DNA from: Calliopsis andreniformis
Taxonomy: Eukaryota > Arthropoda > Insecta > Hymenoptera > Andrenidae
NCBI RefSeq assembly: GCF_051401765.1
Contig: NW_027480423.1
Coordinates: 19,592,001-19,656,000 of the forward strand
Direction: 5' to 3'
Length of the DNA stretch: 64,000 nt
A program made the position numbers and the translations under genes. Positions 36,017 to 49,625 of this stretch are shown here, one piece after another. The notes below the pieces were generated by a model. It worked only from the letters and a program-made list of their open reading frames with translations. It ran no database searches and was not told where the DNA came from. Every line of letters starts with the position of its first letter. Position 1 is the stretch's first letter.

Positions 36017-38339
36017 AAACGAATAATTGCAACCAGTGTGAAAGTAATGGTCATTTCTACGTTCCGAGCACCCTAGGCGTCACTCTAGGGCGTTGCTCCA
36101 CCACATCTAATAGCTACGACCTTAGAAGTCAACGCCAGAGGCATAAAGTACAATACAAATACAACAGCGTTTTCATCGTATAAAACGAATAATTGCAACC
36201 AGTGTGAAAGTTATGGTCATTCCTACATTCCGAGCAACCTAGGATTCACTCTAGGGCGTTGCTCCACCAGATCGAATAGTTAGGTCCTTAGAAGTAAACG
36301 CCAGAAACATAAAATACGATATAAATACAACAGCGTCTCCATCGTATAAAACGAATAATTGCAATCAGTGTGAAAGTTATGGTCATTTCTACATTTCGAG
36401 CAACCTAGGATTCACTCTAGGGTGTTGCTCCACCAGATCGAATAATTAGGTCCTCAGAAGTAAACGCCAGAAGCATAAAATACGATATAAATACAACAGC
36501 GTTTCCATCGTATAAAACGAATAATTGCAACCAGTTTGAAAGTGATGGCCAATTCTACGTTCCGGGCAACCTAGGCCTCACTCTAGGGCGTTGCTCCACC
36601 AGTTCGAATAGCTAGTGCCTTAGAAGTCAACGCCAGCAGCATAAAATACAATATAAATACAACAGTTTTTCCATCGTATAAAACGAATAATTGCAACCAG
36701 TATGAAACTTATGGTCATTTCTACTTTCCGAGCAACCTAGGCTTCACCCTAGGGCGTTGCTCCAACAGATTGAATAGTTAGGACCTTAGAAGTCAACGCC
36801 CGAACCATAAAATGCAAAAAAAATACAACAGTGTTTCCATCATATAACAGGAATAATTGCAACCAGTTTGAAAGTTATGGCCAATTCTACGTTCCGGGCA
36901 ACCTAGGCTTCTCTCTAGGGCGTTGCTCCACCAGATCGAATAGATAGTGCCTTAGAAGTCAACGCCAGAAGCATAAAATACAATATAAATACAACAGTTT
37001 TTCCATCGTATAAAGCGAATAATTGCAACCAGTATGAAACTTATGGTCATTTCTACTTTCCGAGCAACCTAGGCTTCACCCTAGGGCCTTGCTCCAGCAG
37101 ATTGTATAGTTAGGGCCTTGGATGTCAACGCCCGAACCAAAAATGAAAAAAAAATACAACAGTGTTTCCATCATATATCAGGAATAATTGCAACCAGTTT
37201 GAAAGTGATGGCCAATTCTACGTTCCGGGCAACCTAGGTTTCACTCCAGGGCGTTTCTCCACCAGACCGAATAGTTACGGCCTATGAAGTCAACGCCAGA
37301 AGCATAAAATACGATATAAATACAACAGATTTTCCATCGTATAAAACGACTAATTGCAACCAGTATGAAACTTATTGTCATTTCTACTTTCCGAGCAAGC
37401 TAGGCTTCACCCTAGGGCGTTGCTCCAACAGATTGAATCGTTAGGGCCTTAGAAGTCAACGCCCGAAGCATAAAATGCAAAAAAAATACAACAGTGTTTC
37501 CATCATATAACAGGTATGATTGCAACTAGTTTGAAAGTAATGGCCAATTCTACGTTCCTGGCAACCTAGGTTTCAGTCCAGGGCGTTGCTCCACCAGACC
37601 GAATAGTTACAGCCTAAGAAGTCAACGCCAGAAGCATAAAATACGATATAAATGCAACAGCTTTTCCATCGTATAAAACGAATAATTGCAACCAGTGTGA
37701 AAGTTATGGTCATTTCTACATTCCGAGCAACCTAGGATTCACTCTAGGGCGTTGCTCCACCAGATCGAATAGTTAGGTCCTTAGAAGTAAACGCCAGAAA
37801 CATAAAATACGATATAAATACAACAGCGTTTCCATCGTATAAAACGAATAATTGCAATGAGTGTGAAAGTTATGGTCATTTCTACATTCCGAGCAACCTA
37901 GCATTCACTCTAGGGTGTTGCTCCACCAGATCGGACAGCTAGGGCCTTAGAAGTCAACGCCAGAAGCATAAAATACAATATAAATACAACAGTATTTCCA
38001 TCGTATAAAACGAATAATTGCAACCAGTATGAAACTTATGTTCATTTCTACTTTGCGAGCAACCTAGGCTTCACCCTAGGGCGTTGCTCCAACGGATTGA
38101 ATAGTTAGGGCCTTAGAAGTCAACGCCCGAACCATAAAATGCAAAAAAAATACAACAGTGTTTCCATCATATAACAGGAATAATTGCGACCAGTTTGAAA
38201 GTGATGGCCCATTCTACGTTCCGGGCAACCTAGGTTTAACTACAGGGCGTTGCTCCACCAGACCGAATAGTTACGGCCCAAGAAGTCAACGCCAGAAGCA
38301 TAAAATACGATATAAATACAACAGCTTTTCCATCGTATA
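36017..38339 (+). repeat. 14-mer unit, duplicate of 28549-30871
   Basis: Matches the earlier 14-mer at an offset of 7468 bp, including the P/Q and D'/Y fusions, the missing A after T, and the one-base loss in R (near 37136). Confidence 0.9.
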
Positions 38340-39335
38340 AAACGAATAATTGCAACCAGTATGAAACTTATGGTCATTTCTACTTTCCGAGCATGCTAGG
38401 CTTCACCCTAGGGCGTTGCTCCAACAGATTGAATAGTTAGGGCCTTAGAAGTCAACGCCCGAAGCATAAAATGCAATAAAAATACAACAGTGTTTCCATC
38501 ATATAACAGGAATAATTGCAACCAGTTTGAAAGTGATGGCCAATTCTACGTTCCGGGCAACCTAGGCCTCACTCTAGGGCGTTGCTCCACCAGATCGAAT
38601 AGCTAGTGCCTTAGAAGTCAACGCCAGAAGCATAAAATACAATATAAATACAACAGTTTTTCCATCGTATACAACGAATAATTGCAACCAGTATGAAACT
38701 TATGGTCATTTCTAGTTTCCGAGCAACCTAGGCTTCACCCTAGGGCGTTGCTCCAACAGATTGAATAGTTAGGACCTTAGAAGTCAACGCACGAACCATA
38801 AAATGCAAAAAAAATACAACAGTGTTTCCATCATATAACAGGAATAATTGCAACCAGTTTGAAAGTGATGGCCAATTGTACGTTCCGGGCAACCTAGGCT
38901 TCGCTCTAGGGCGTTGCTCCACCAGATCGAAAAGATAGTGCCTTAGAAGTCAACGCCAGAAGCATAAAATGCGATATAAATACAACAGTTTTTCCATCGT
39001 ATAAAACGAATAATTGCAACCAGTATGAAACTTATGGTCATTTCTGCTTTCCGAGCAACCTAGGTTTCACCCTAGGGCGTTGTTCCAACAGATTGAATAG
39101 TTAGGGCCTTAGAAGTCAACGCCCGAACCATAAAATGCAAAAAAAATACAACAGTGTTTCCGTCATATATCAGGAATAATTGCAACCTGTTTGAAAGTGA
39201 TGGCCAATTCTACGTTCCGGGCAACCTAGGCTTCGCTCTAGGGCGTTGTTCCACCAGACCGAATAGTTACGGCCTAAGAAGTCAACGCCAGAAGCATAAA
39301 TTACGATATAAATACAACAGCTTTTCCATCGTATA
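38340..39335 (+). repeat. 6-mer HOR unit, duplicate of 30872-31867
   Basis: Same six types at offset 7468, including CGCACGAACC near 38788. Confidence 0.9.
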
Positions 39336-40331
39336 AAACGAATAATTGCAACCAGTATGAAACTTATGGTCATCTCTACTTTCCGAGCAAGCTAGGCTTC
39401 ACCCTAGGGCGTTGGTCCAACAGATTGAATAGTTAGGGCCTTAGAAGTCAACGCCCGAAGCATAAAATGCAATAAAAATACAACAGTGTTTCCATCATAT
39501 AACAGGAATAATTGCAACCAGTTTGAAAGTGATGGCCAATTCTACGTTCCGGGCAACCTAGGCCTCACTCTAGGGCGTTGCTCCACCAGATCGAATAGCT
39601 AGTGCCTTAGAAGTCAACGCCAGAAGCATAAAATACAATATAAATACAACAGTTTTTCCATCGTATACAACGAATAATTGCAACCAGTATGAAACTTATG
39701 GTCATTTCTAGTTTCCGAGCAACCTAGGCTTCACCCTAGGGCGTTGCTCCAACAGATTGAATAGTTAGGACCTTAGAAGTCAACGCCCGAACCATAAAAT
39801 GCAAAAAAAATACAACAGTGTTTCCATCATATAACAGGAATAATTGCAACCAGTTTGAAAGTGATGGCCAATTGTACGTTCCGGGCAACCTAGGCTTCGC
39901 TCTAGGGCGTTGCTCCACCAGATCGAAAAGATAGTGCCTTAGAAGTCAACGCCAGAAGCATAAAATGCGATATAAATACAACAGTTTTTCCATCGTATAA
40001 AACGAATAATTGCAACCAGTATGAAACTTATGGTCATTTCTGCTTTCCGAGCAACCTAGGTTTCACCCTAGGGCGTTGTTCCAACAGATTGAATAGTTAG
40101 GGCCTTAGAAGTCAACGCCCGAACCATAAAATGCAAAAAAAATACAACAGTGTTTCCGTCATATATCAGGAATAATTGCAACCTGTTTGAAAGTGATGGC
40201 CAATTCTACGTTCCGGGCAACCTAGGCTTCGCTCTAGGGCGTTGTTCCACCAGACCGAATAGTTACGGCCTAAGAAGTCAACGCCAGAAGCATAAATTAC
40301 GATATAAATACAAAAGCTTTTCCATCGTATA
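39336..40331 (+). repeat. 6-mer HOR unit, duplicate of 31868-32863
   Basis: Offset 7468, including the ATACAAAAGC marker in its L monomer. Confidence 0.9.
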
Positions 40332-41161
40332 AAACGAATAATTGCAACCAGTATGAAACTTATGGTCATCTCTACTTTCCGAGCAAGCTAGGCTTCACCC
40401 TAGGGCGTTGGTCCAACAGATTGAATAGTTAGGGCCTTAGAAGTCAACGCACGAAGCATAAAATGCAATAAAAATACAACAGTGTATCCATCATATAACA
40501 GGAATAATTGCAACCAGTTTGAAAGTGATGGCCAATTCTACGTTCCGGGCAACCTAGGCATCACTCTAGGGCGTTGCTCCACCAGATCGAATAGTTAGTG
40601 CCTTAGAAGTCAACGCCAGAAGCATAAAATACAATATAAATACAACAGTTTTTGCATCGTATAACACGAATAATTGCAACCAGTTTGAAAGTTATGGTCA
40701 TTTCTGCTTTCCGGGCAACCTAGGCTTCACTCTAGGGCGTTGCTCCACCAGATCGAATAGTTAGTGCCTTAGAAGTCAACGCCAGAAGCATAAAATACAA
40801 TATAAATACAACAGTTTTTCCATCGTATAAAACGAATAATTGCAACCAGTATGAAACTTATGGACATTTCTACTTTCCGAGCAACCTAGGCTACACCCTA
40901 GGGCGTTGCTCCAACAGATTGAATAGTTAGGGCCTTAGAAGTCAACGCCCGAACCATAAAATGCAAAAAAAATACAACAGTGTTTCCATCATATATCAGG
41001 AATAATTGCAACCAGTTTGAAAGTGATGGCCAATTCTACGTTCCGGGCAACCTAGGTTTCACTCCAGGGCGTTGCTCCACCAGACCGAATAGTTACGGCC
41101 TAAGAAGTCAACGCCAGAAGCATAAAATACGATATAAATACAACAGCTTTTCCATCGTATA
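40332..41161 (+). repeat. 5-mer unit, duplicate of 32864-33693
   Basis: Offset 7468. It differs by GAAAGTTATGG (T at 40693) where the first copy has GAAAGTGATGG. The third copy also has T at 44676. Confidence 0.9.
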
Positions 41162-43318
41162 AAACGAATAATTGCAACCAGTATGAAACTTATGGTCATC
41201 TCTACTTTCGAGCAAGCTAGGCTTCACCCTAGGGCGTTGGTCCAACAGATTGAATAGTTAGGGCCTTAGAAGTCAACGCACGAAGCATAAAATGCAATAA
41301 AAATACAACAGTGTATCCATCATATAACAGGAATAATTGCAACCAGTTTGAAAGTGATGGCCAATTCTACGTTCCGGGCAACCTAGGCCTCACTCTAGGG
41401 CGTTGCTCCACCAGATCGAATAGCTAGTGCCTTAGAAGTCAACGCCAGAAGCATAAAATACAATATAAATACAACAGTTTTTCCATCGTATAAAACGAAT
41501 AATTGCAACCAGTATGAAACTTATGGTCATTTCTACTTTCCGAGCAACCTAGGCTTAACCCTAGGGCGTTGCTCTAACAGACTGAATAGTTAGGACCTTA
41601 GAAGTCAACGCCCGAACCATAAAATGCAAAAAAAATACAACAGTGTTTCCATCATATAACAGGAATAATTGCAACCAGTTTGAAAGTGATGGCCAATTCT
41701 ACGTTCCGGGCAACCTAGGTTTCACTCCAGGGCGTTGCTCCACCAGATCGAATAGTTAGTGCCTTAGAAGTCAACGCCAGAAGCATAAAATACAATATAC
41801 ATACAACAGTTTTTCCATAGTATAAAACAAGTAATTGCAACCAGTTTGAAACTTATGGTCATTTCTACTTTCCGAGCAACCTAGGCTTCACCCTAGGGCG
41901 TTGCTCCAACGGATTGAATAGTTAGGGCCTTAGAAGTCAACGCCCGAACCATAAAATGCAAAAAAAATACAACAGTGTTTCCTTCATATAACAGGAATAA
42001 TTGCAACCAGTTTGAAAGTGATGGCCAATTCTACGTTCCGGGCAACCTAGGCTTCGCTCTAGGGCGTTGCTCTACCAGATCGAAAAGATAGTGCCTTAGA
42101 AGTCAACGCCAGAAGCATAAAATGCGATATAAATACAACAGTTTTTCCATCGTATAAAACGAATAATTAAATCCAGTATGAAACTTATGGTCATTTCTAC
42201 TTTCCGAGCAACCTAGGCTTCACCCTAGGGCTTTTCTCCGACAGATTGAGTAGCTAGGACCTTAGAAGTCAACGCCCGAACCATAAAATGCAAAAAAAAT
42301 ACAACAGTGTTTCCTTCATATAACAGGAATAATTGCAACCAGTTTGAAAGTGATGGCCAATTCTACGTTCCGGGCAACCTAGGCTTCGCTCTAGGGCGTT
42401 GCTCCACCAGATCGAAAAGATAGTGCCTTAGAAGTCAACGCCAGAAGCATAAAATGCGATATAAATACAACAGTTTTTCCATCGTATAAAACGAATAATT
42501 AAATCCAGTATGAAACTTATGGTCATTTCTACTTTCCGAGCAAGCTAGGCTTCACCCTAGGGCGTTGCTCCAACAGATTGAATAGCTGGGTCCTTAGAAG
42601 TAAACGCCAGAAACATAAAATACGATATAAATACAACAGCGTTTCCATCGTATAAAACGAATAATTGCAATCAGTGTGAAAGTTATGGTCATTTCTACAT
42701 TCCGAGCAACCTAGGATTCACTCTAGGGCGTTGCTCCACCAGATCGAATAGTTAGGACCTTAGAAGTCAACGCACGAACCATAAAATGCAAAAAAAATAC
42801 AACAGTGTTTCCATCATATAACAGGAATAATTGCAACCAGTTTGAAAGTGATGGCCAATTGTACGTTCCGGGCAACCTAGGCTTCGCTCTAGGGCGTTGC
42901 TCCACCAGATCGAAAAGATAGTGCCTTAGAAGTCAACGCCAGAAGCATAAAATGCGATATAAATACAACAGTTTTTCCATCGTATAAAACGAATAATTGC
43001 AACCAGTATGAAACTTATGGTCATTTCTGCTTTCCGAGCAACCTAGGTTTCACCCTAGGGCGTTGTTCCAACAGATTGAATAGTTAGGGCCTTAGAAGTC
43101 AACGCCCGAACCATAAAATGCAAAAAAAATACAACAGTGTTTCCGTCATATATCAGGAATAATTGCAACCTGTTTGAAAGTGATGGCCAATTCTACGTTC
43201 CGGGCAACCTAGGCTTCGCTCTAGGGCGTTGTTCCACCAGACCGAATAGTTACGGCCTAAGAAGTCAACGCCAGAAGCATAAATTACGATATAAATACAA
43301 CAGCTTTTCCATCGTATA
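41162..43318 (+). repeat. 13-monomer unit spanning the 3983-bp duplication junction
   Basis: 2157 bp; one monomer is 165 bp (TACTTTCGAGC near 41208). It follows the 33694 unit until a gamma B/D-like monomer whose 3' half switches to type O'' (TTAGGACC, CGCACGAACC) at 42746-42755. From there it repeats J', X and L'' of the 6-mer. Confidence 0.87.
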
Positions 43319-44314
43319 AAACGAATAATTGCAACCAGTATGAAACTTATGGTCATCTCTACTTTCCGAGCAAGCTAGGCTTCACCCTAGGGCGTTGGTC
43401 CAACAGATTGAATAGTTAGGGCCTTAGAAGTCAACGCCCGAAGCATAAAATGCAATAAAAATACAACAGTGTTTCCATCATATAACAGGAATAATTGCAA
43501 CCAGTTTGAAAGTGATGGCCAATTCTACGTTCCGGGCAACCTAGGCCTCACTCTAGGGCGTTGCTCCACCAGATCGAATAGCTAGTGCCTTAGAAGTCAA
43601 CGCCAGAAGCATAAAATACAATATAAATACAACAGTTTTTCCATCGTATACAACGAATAATTGCAACCAGTATGAAACTTATGGTCATTTCTAGTTTCCG
43701 AGCAACCTAGGCTTCACCCTAGGGCGTTGCTCCAACAGATTGAATAGTTAGGACCTTAGAAGTCAACGCCCGAACCATAAAATGCAAAAAAAATACAACA
43801 GTGTTTCCATCATATAACAGGAATAATTGCAACCAGTTTGAAAGTGATGGCCAATTGTACGTTCCGGGCAACCTAGGCTTCGCTCTAGGGCGTTGCTCCA
43901 CCAGATCGAAAAGATAGTGCCTTAGAAGTCAACGCCAGAAGCATAAAATGCGATATAAATACAACAGTTTTTCCATCGTATAAAACGAATAATTGCAACC
44001 AGTATGAAACTTATGGTCATTTCTGCTTTCCGAGCAACCTAGGTTTCACCCTAGGGCGTTGTTCCAACAGATTGAATAGTTAGGGCCTTAGAAGTCAACG
44101 CCCGAACCATAAAATGCAAAAAAAATACAACAGTGTTTCCGTCATATATCAGGAATAATTGCAACCTGTTTGAAAGTGATGGCCAATTCTACGTTCCGGG
44201 CAACCTAGGCTTCGCTCTAGGGCGTTGTTCCACCAGACCGAATAGTTACGGCCTAAGAAGTCAACGCCAGAAGCATAAATTACGATATAAATACAAAAGC
44301 TTTTCCATCGTATA
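43319..44314 (+). repeat. 6-mer HOR unit, copy of 39336-40331
   Basis: Same six types at an offset of 3983 bp from 39336, with the ATACAAAAGC marker in L. Confidence 0.9.
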
Positions 44315-45144
44315 AAACGAATAATTGCAACCAGTATGAAACTTATGGTCATCTCTACTTTCCGAGCAAGCTAGGCTTCACCCTAGGGCGTTGGTCCAAC
44401 AGATTGAATAGTTAGGGCCTTAGAAGTCAACGCACGAAGCATAAAATGCAATAAAAATACAACAGTGTATCCATCATATAACAGGAATAATTGCAACCAG
44501 TTTGAAAGTGATGGCCAATTCTACGTTCCGGGCAACCTAGGCATCACTCTAGGGCGTTGCTCCACCAGATCGAATAGTTAGTGCCTTAGAAGTCAACGCC
44601 AGAAGCATAAAATACAATATAAATACAACAGTTTTTGCATCGTATAACACGAATAATTGCAACCAGTTTGAAAGTTATGGTCATTTCTGCTTTCCGGGCA
44701 ACCTAGGCTTCACTCTAGGGCGTTGCTCCACCAGATCGAATAGTTAGTGCCTTAGAAGTCAACGCCAGAAGCATAAAATACAATATAAATACAACAGTTT
44801 TTCCATCGTATAAAACGAATAATTGCAACCAGTATGAAACTTATGGACATTTCTACTTTCCGAGCAACCTAGGCTACACCCTAGGGCGTTGCTCCAACAG
44901 ATTGAATAGTTAGGGCCTTAGAAGTCAACGCCCGAACCATAAAATGCAAAAAAAATACAACAGTGTTTCCATCATATATCAGGAATAATTGCAACCAGTT
45001 TGAAAGTGATGGCCAATTCTACGTTCCGGGCAACCTAGGTTTCACTCCAGGGCGTTGCTCCACCAGACCGAATAGTTACGGCCTAAGAAGTCAACGCCAG
45101 AAGCATAAAATACGATATAAATACAACAGCTTTTCCATCGTATA
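44315..45144 (+). repeat. 5-mer unit, third copy
   Basis: Offset 3983 from 40332; shares its GAAAGTTATGG variant and so derives from that copy, or the reverse. Confidence 0.9.
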
Positions 45145-47467
45145 AAACGAATAATTGCAACCAGTATGAAACTTATGGTCATCTCTACTTTCGAGCAAGC
45201 TAGGCTTCACCCTAGGGCGTTGGTCCAACAGATTGAATAGTTAGGGCCTTAGAAGTCAACGCACGAAGCATAAAATGCAATAAAAATACAACAGTGTATC
45301 CATCATATAACAGGAATAATTGCAACCAGTTTGAAAGTGATGGCCAATTCTACGTTCCGGGCAACCTAGGCCTCACTCTAGGGCGTTGCTCCACCAGATC
45401 GAATAGCTAGTGCCTTAGAAGTCAACGCCAGAAGCATAAAATACAATATAAATACAACAGTTTTTCCATCGTATAAAACGAATAATTGCAACCAGTATGA
45501 AACTTATGGTCATTTCTACTTTCCGAGCAACCTAGGCTTAACCCTAGGGCGTTGCTCTAACAGACTGAATAGTTAGGACCTTAGAAGTCAACGCCCGAAC
45601 CATAAAATGCAAAAAAAATACAACAGTGTTTCCATCATATAACAGGAATAATTGCAACCAGTTTGAAAGTGATGGCCAATTCTACGTTCCGGGCAACCTA
45701 GGTTTCACTCCAGGGCGTTGCTCCACCAGATCGAATAGTTAGTGCCTTAGAAGTCAACGCCAGAAGCATAAAATACAATATACATACAACAGTTTTTCCA
45801 TAGTATAAAACAAGTAATTGCAACCAGTTTGAAACTTATGGTCATTTCTACTTTCCGAGCAACCTAGGCTTCACCCTAGGGCGTTGCTCCAACGGATTGA
45901 ATAGTTAGGGCCTTAGAAGTCAACGCCCGAACCATAAAATGCAAAAAAAATACAACAGTGTTTCCTTCATATAACAGGAATAATTGCAACCAGTTTGAAA
46001 GTGATGGCCAATTCTACGTTCCGGGCAACCTAGGCTTCGCTCTAGGGCGTTGCTCTACCAGATCGAAAAGATAGTGCCTTAGAAGTCAACGCCAGAAGCA
46101 TAAAATGCGATATAAATACAACAGTTTTTCCATCGTATAAAACGAATAATTAAATCCAGTATGAAACTTATGGTCATTTCTACTTTCCGAGCAACCTAGG
46201 CTTCACCCTAGGGCTTTTCTCCGACAGATTGAGTAGCTAGGACCTTAGAAGTCAACGCCCGAACCATAAAATGCAAAAAAAATACAACAGTGTTTCCTTC
46301 ATATAACAGGAATAATTGCAACCAGTTTGAAAGTGATGGCCAATTCTACGTTCCGGGCAACCTAGGCTTCGCTCTAGGGCGTTGCTCCACCAGATCGAAA
46401 AGATAGTGCCTTAGAAGTCAACGCCAGAAGCATAAAATGCGATATAAATACAACAGTTTTTCCATCGTATAAAACGAATAATTAAATCCAGTATGAAACT
46501 TATGGTCATTTCTACTTTCCGAGCAAGCTAGGCTTCACCCTAGGGCGTTGCTCCAACAGATTGAATAGCTGGGTCCTTAGAAGTAAACGCCAGAAACATA
46601 AAATACGATATAAATACAACAGCGTTTCCATCGTATAAAACGAATAATTGCAATCAGTGTGAAAGTTATGGTCATTTCTACATTCCGAGCAACCTAGGAT
46701 TCACTCTAGGGCGTTGCTCCACCAGATCGAATAGTTAGTGCCTTAGAAGTCAACGCCAGAAGCATAAAATACAATATAAATACAACAGCTTTTCCACCGT
46801 ATAAAACGACTAATTGCAACCAGGATGAAACTTATGGTCATTTCTACTTTCCGAGCAAGCTAGGCTTCACCCTAGTGCGTTGCTCCAAAAGATTGAATAG
46901 TTAGGACCTTAGAAGTAATCGCCCGAACCATAAAATGCAAAAAAAATACAACAGTGTTTCCATCATATAACAGGAATAATTGCAACCAGTTTGAAAGTGA
47001 TGGCCAATTCTACGTTCCGGGCAACCTAGGCTTCGCTCTAGGGCGTTGCTCCACCAGATCGAAAAGATAGTGCCTTAGAAGTCAACGCCAGAAGCATAAA
47101 ATGCGATATAAATACAACAGTTTTTCCATCGTAAGAAACAAATAATTGCAACCAGTATGAAACTTATGGTCATTTCTACCTTCCGAGTAACCTAGGCTTC
47201 ACCCGAGGTCGTAGCTCCAACGGATTGAATAGTTAGGGCCTTAGAAGTCTACGCCCGAACCATAAAATGCAAAAAAAATACAACAGTGTTTCCATCATAT
47301 AACAGGAATAATTGCGACCAGTTTGAAACTGATGGCCAATTCTACGTTCCGGGCAACCTAGGTTTCACTCAAGGGCGTTGCTCCACCAGACCGAATAGTT
47401 ACGGCCTAAGAAGTCAACGCCAGAAGCATAAAATGCGATATAAATACAACAGCTTTTCCATCGTATA
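45145..47467 (+). repeat. 14-monomer unit leading back to I-J-K-L
   Basis: 2323 bp, with the same one-base loss (near 45190). It repeats the 41162 unit up to 46738 and then continues as at 35288 with gamma end, I (46806) and J. Unlike the first copy it then goes on to K and L, so it preserves the undisturbed order at this site. Confidence 0.87.
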
Positions 47468-49625
47468 AAACGAATAATTGCATCCAGTATGAAACTTATG
47501 GTCATTTCTACTTTCCGAGCAACCTAGGCTTCACCCTAGGGCGTTGCTCCAACGGATTGAATAGTTAGGGCCTTAGAAGTCAACGCCCGAACCATAAAAT
47601 GCAAAAAAAATACAACAGTGTTTCCTTCATATAACAGGAATAATTGCAACCAGTTTGAAAGTGATGGCCAATTCTACGTTCCGGGCAACCTAGGCTTCGC
47701 TCTAGGGCGTTGCTCCACCAGATCGAAAAGATAGTGCCTTAGAAGTCAACGCCAGAAGCATAAAATGCGATATAAATACAACAGTTTTTCCATCGTATAA
47801 AACGAATAATTAAATCCAGTATGAAACTTATGGTCATTTCTACTTTCCGAGCAACCTAGGCTTCACCCTAGGGCTTTTCTCCGACAGATTGAGTAGCTAG
47901 GACCTTAGAAGTCAACGCCCGAACCATAAAATGCAAAAAAAATACAACAGTGTTTCCTTCATATAACAGGAATAATTGCAACCCGTTTGAAAGTGATGGC
48001 CAATTCTACGTTCCGGGCAACCTAGGCTTCGCTCTAGGGCGTTGCTCCACCAGATCGAAAAGATAGTGCCTTAGAAGTCAACGCCAGAAGCATAAAATGC
48101 GATATAAATACAACAGTTTTTCCATCGTATAAAACGAATAATTAAATCCAGTATGAAACTTATGGTCATTTCTACTTTCCGAGCAACCTAGACATCACCC
48201 TAGGGCGTTGCTCCAACAGATTGAATAGTTAGGGCCTTAAAAGTCAGCGCCCGAACCATAAAATGCAAAAAAAATACAACAGTGTTTCCATCATATAACA
48301 GGAATAATTGCAACCAGTTTGAAAGTGATGGCCAATTCCACGTTCCTGGCAACCTAACCTCCGCTCTAGGGCGTTGCTCCACCAGATCGAATAGTTAGTG
48401 CCTTAGAAGTCAACGCCAGAAGCATAAAATACAATATACATACAACAGTTTTTCCATCGTAAAAAACGAATAATTGCAACCAGTATGAAACTTATGGTCA
48501 TTTCTGCTTTCCGGGCAACCTAGGCTTCACTCTAGGGCGTTGCTCCACCAGATCGAATAGTTAGTGCCTTAGAAGTCAACGCCAGAAGCATAAAATACAA
48601 TATAAATACAACAGCTTTTCCACCGTATAAAACGACTAATTGCAACCAGTATGAAACTTATGGTCATTTCTACTTTGCGAGCAAGCTAGGCTTCACCCTA
48701 GGGCGTTGCTCCAACAGATTGAATAGCTGGGTCCTTAGAAGTAAACGCCAGAAACATAAAATACGATATAAATACAACAGCGTTTCCATCGTATAAAACG
48801 AATAATTGCAATCAGTGTGAAAGTTATGGTCATTTCTACATTCCGAGCAACCTAGGATTCACTCTAGGGCGTTGCTCCACCAGATCGAATAGTTAGTGCC
48901 TTAGAAGTCAACGCCAGAAGCATAAAATACAATATAAATACAACAGCTTTTCCACCGTATAAAACGACTAATTGCAACCAGGATGAAACTTATGGTCATT
49001 TCTACTTTCCGAGCAAGCTAGGCTTCACCCTAGTGCGTTGCTCCAAAAGATTGAATAGTTAGGACCTTAGAAGTAATCGCCCGAACCATAAAATGCAAAA
49101 AAAATACAACAGTGTTTCCATCATATAACAGGAATAATTGCAACCAGTTTGAAAGTGATGGCCAATTCTACGTTCCGGGCAACCTAGGCTTCGCTCTAGG
49201 GCGTTGCTCCACCAGATCGAAAAGATAGTGCCTTAGAAGTCAACGCCAGAAGCATAAAATGCGATATAAATACAACAGTTTTTCCATCGTAAGAAACAAA
49301 TAATTGCAACCAGTATGAAACTTATGGTCATTTCTACCTTCCGAGTAACCTAGGCTTCACCCCAGGTCGTAGCTCCAACGGATTGAATAGTTAGGGCCTT
49401 AGAAGTCTACGCCCGAACCATAAAATGCAAAAAAAATACAACAGTGTTTCCATCATATAACAGGAATAATTGCGACCAGTTTGAAACTGATGGCCAATTC
49501 TACGTTCCGGGCAACCTAGGTTTCACTCAAGGGCGTTGCTCCACCAGGCCGAATAGTTACGGCCTAAGAAGTCAACGCCAGAAGCATAAAATGCGATATA
49601 AATACAACAGCTTTTCCATCGTATA
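47468..49625 (+). repeat. 13-mer unit (2158 bp)
   Basis: Mostly beta/alpha pairs, then I-J-K-L. Markers: TTGCATCCAG head at 47468; CTTCATATAACAGG tails; AATTAAATCC heads; CCTAGACATCACCC; GGCAACCTAACCTCC; CGTAAAAAACG; AATAGCTGGGTCC; CCACCGTATAAAACGACTAA. The last L has CACTCAAGGGCG. A near-identical copy lies 7637 bp downstream. Confidence 0.87.

Larger units (their letters stand above)
28092..42755 (+). repeat. 7468-bp tandem duplication (about 45 monomers)
   Basis: Copy one is 28092-35559. Copy two starts at 35560 and is interrupted at 42755. Left limit: the G/C difference at 28091 versus 35559 in CAATTGTACG versus CAATTCTACG. Right limit: 35288 versus 42756. Unit order and rare markers repeat throughout, including three different one-base or fusion events. 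Confidence 0.92.
38773..46738 (+). repeat. Nested 3983-bp tandem duplication (24 monomers)
   Basis: 38773-42755 is repeated as 42756-46738. The join lies in GAATAGTTAG (42746-42755), a ten-base stretch shared by the gamma and beta monomers that recombined. After 46738 the sequence continues like copy one of the 7468-bp duplication (offset 11451), so this event is nested in, and later than, that duplication. Confidence 0.92.
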
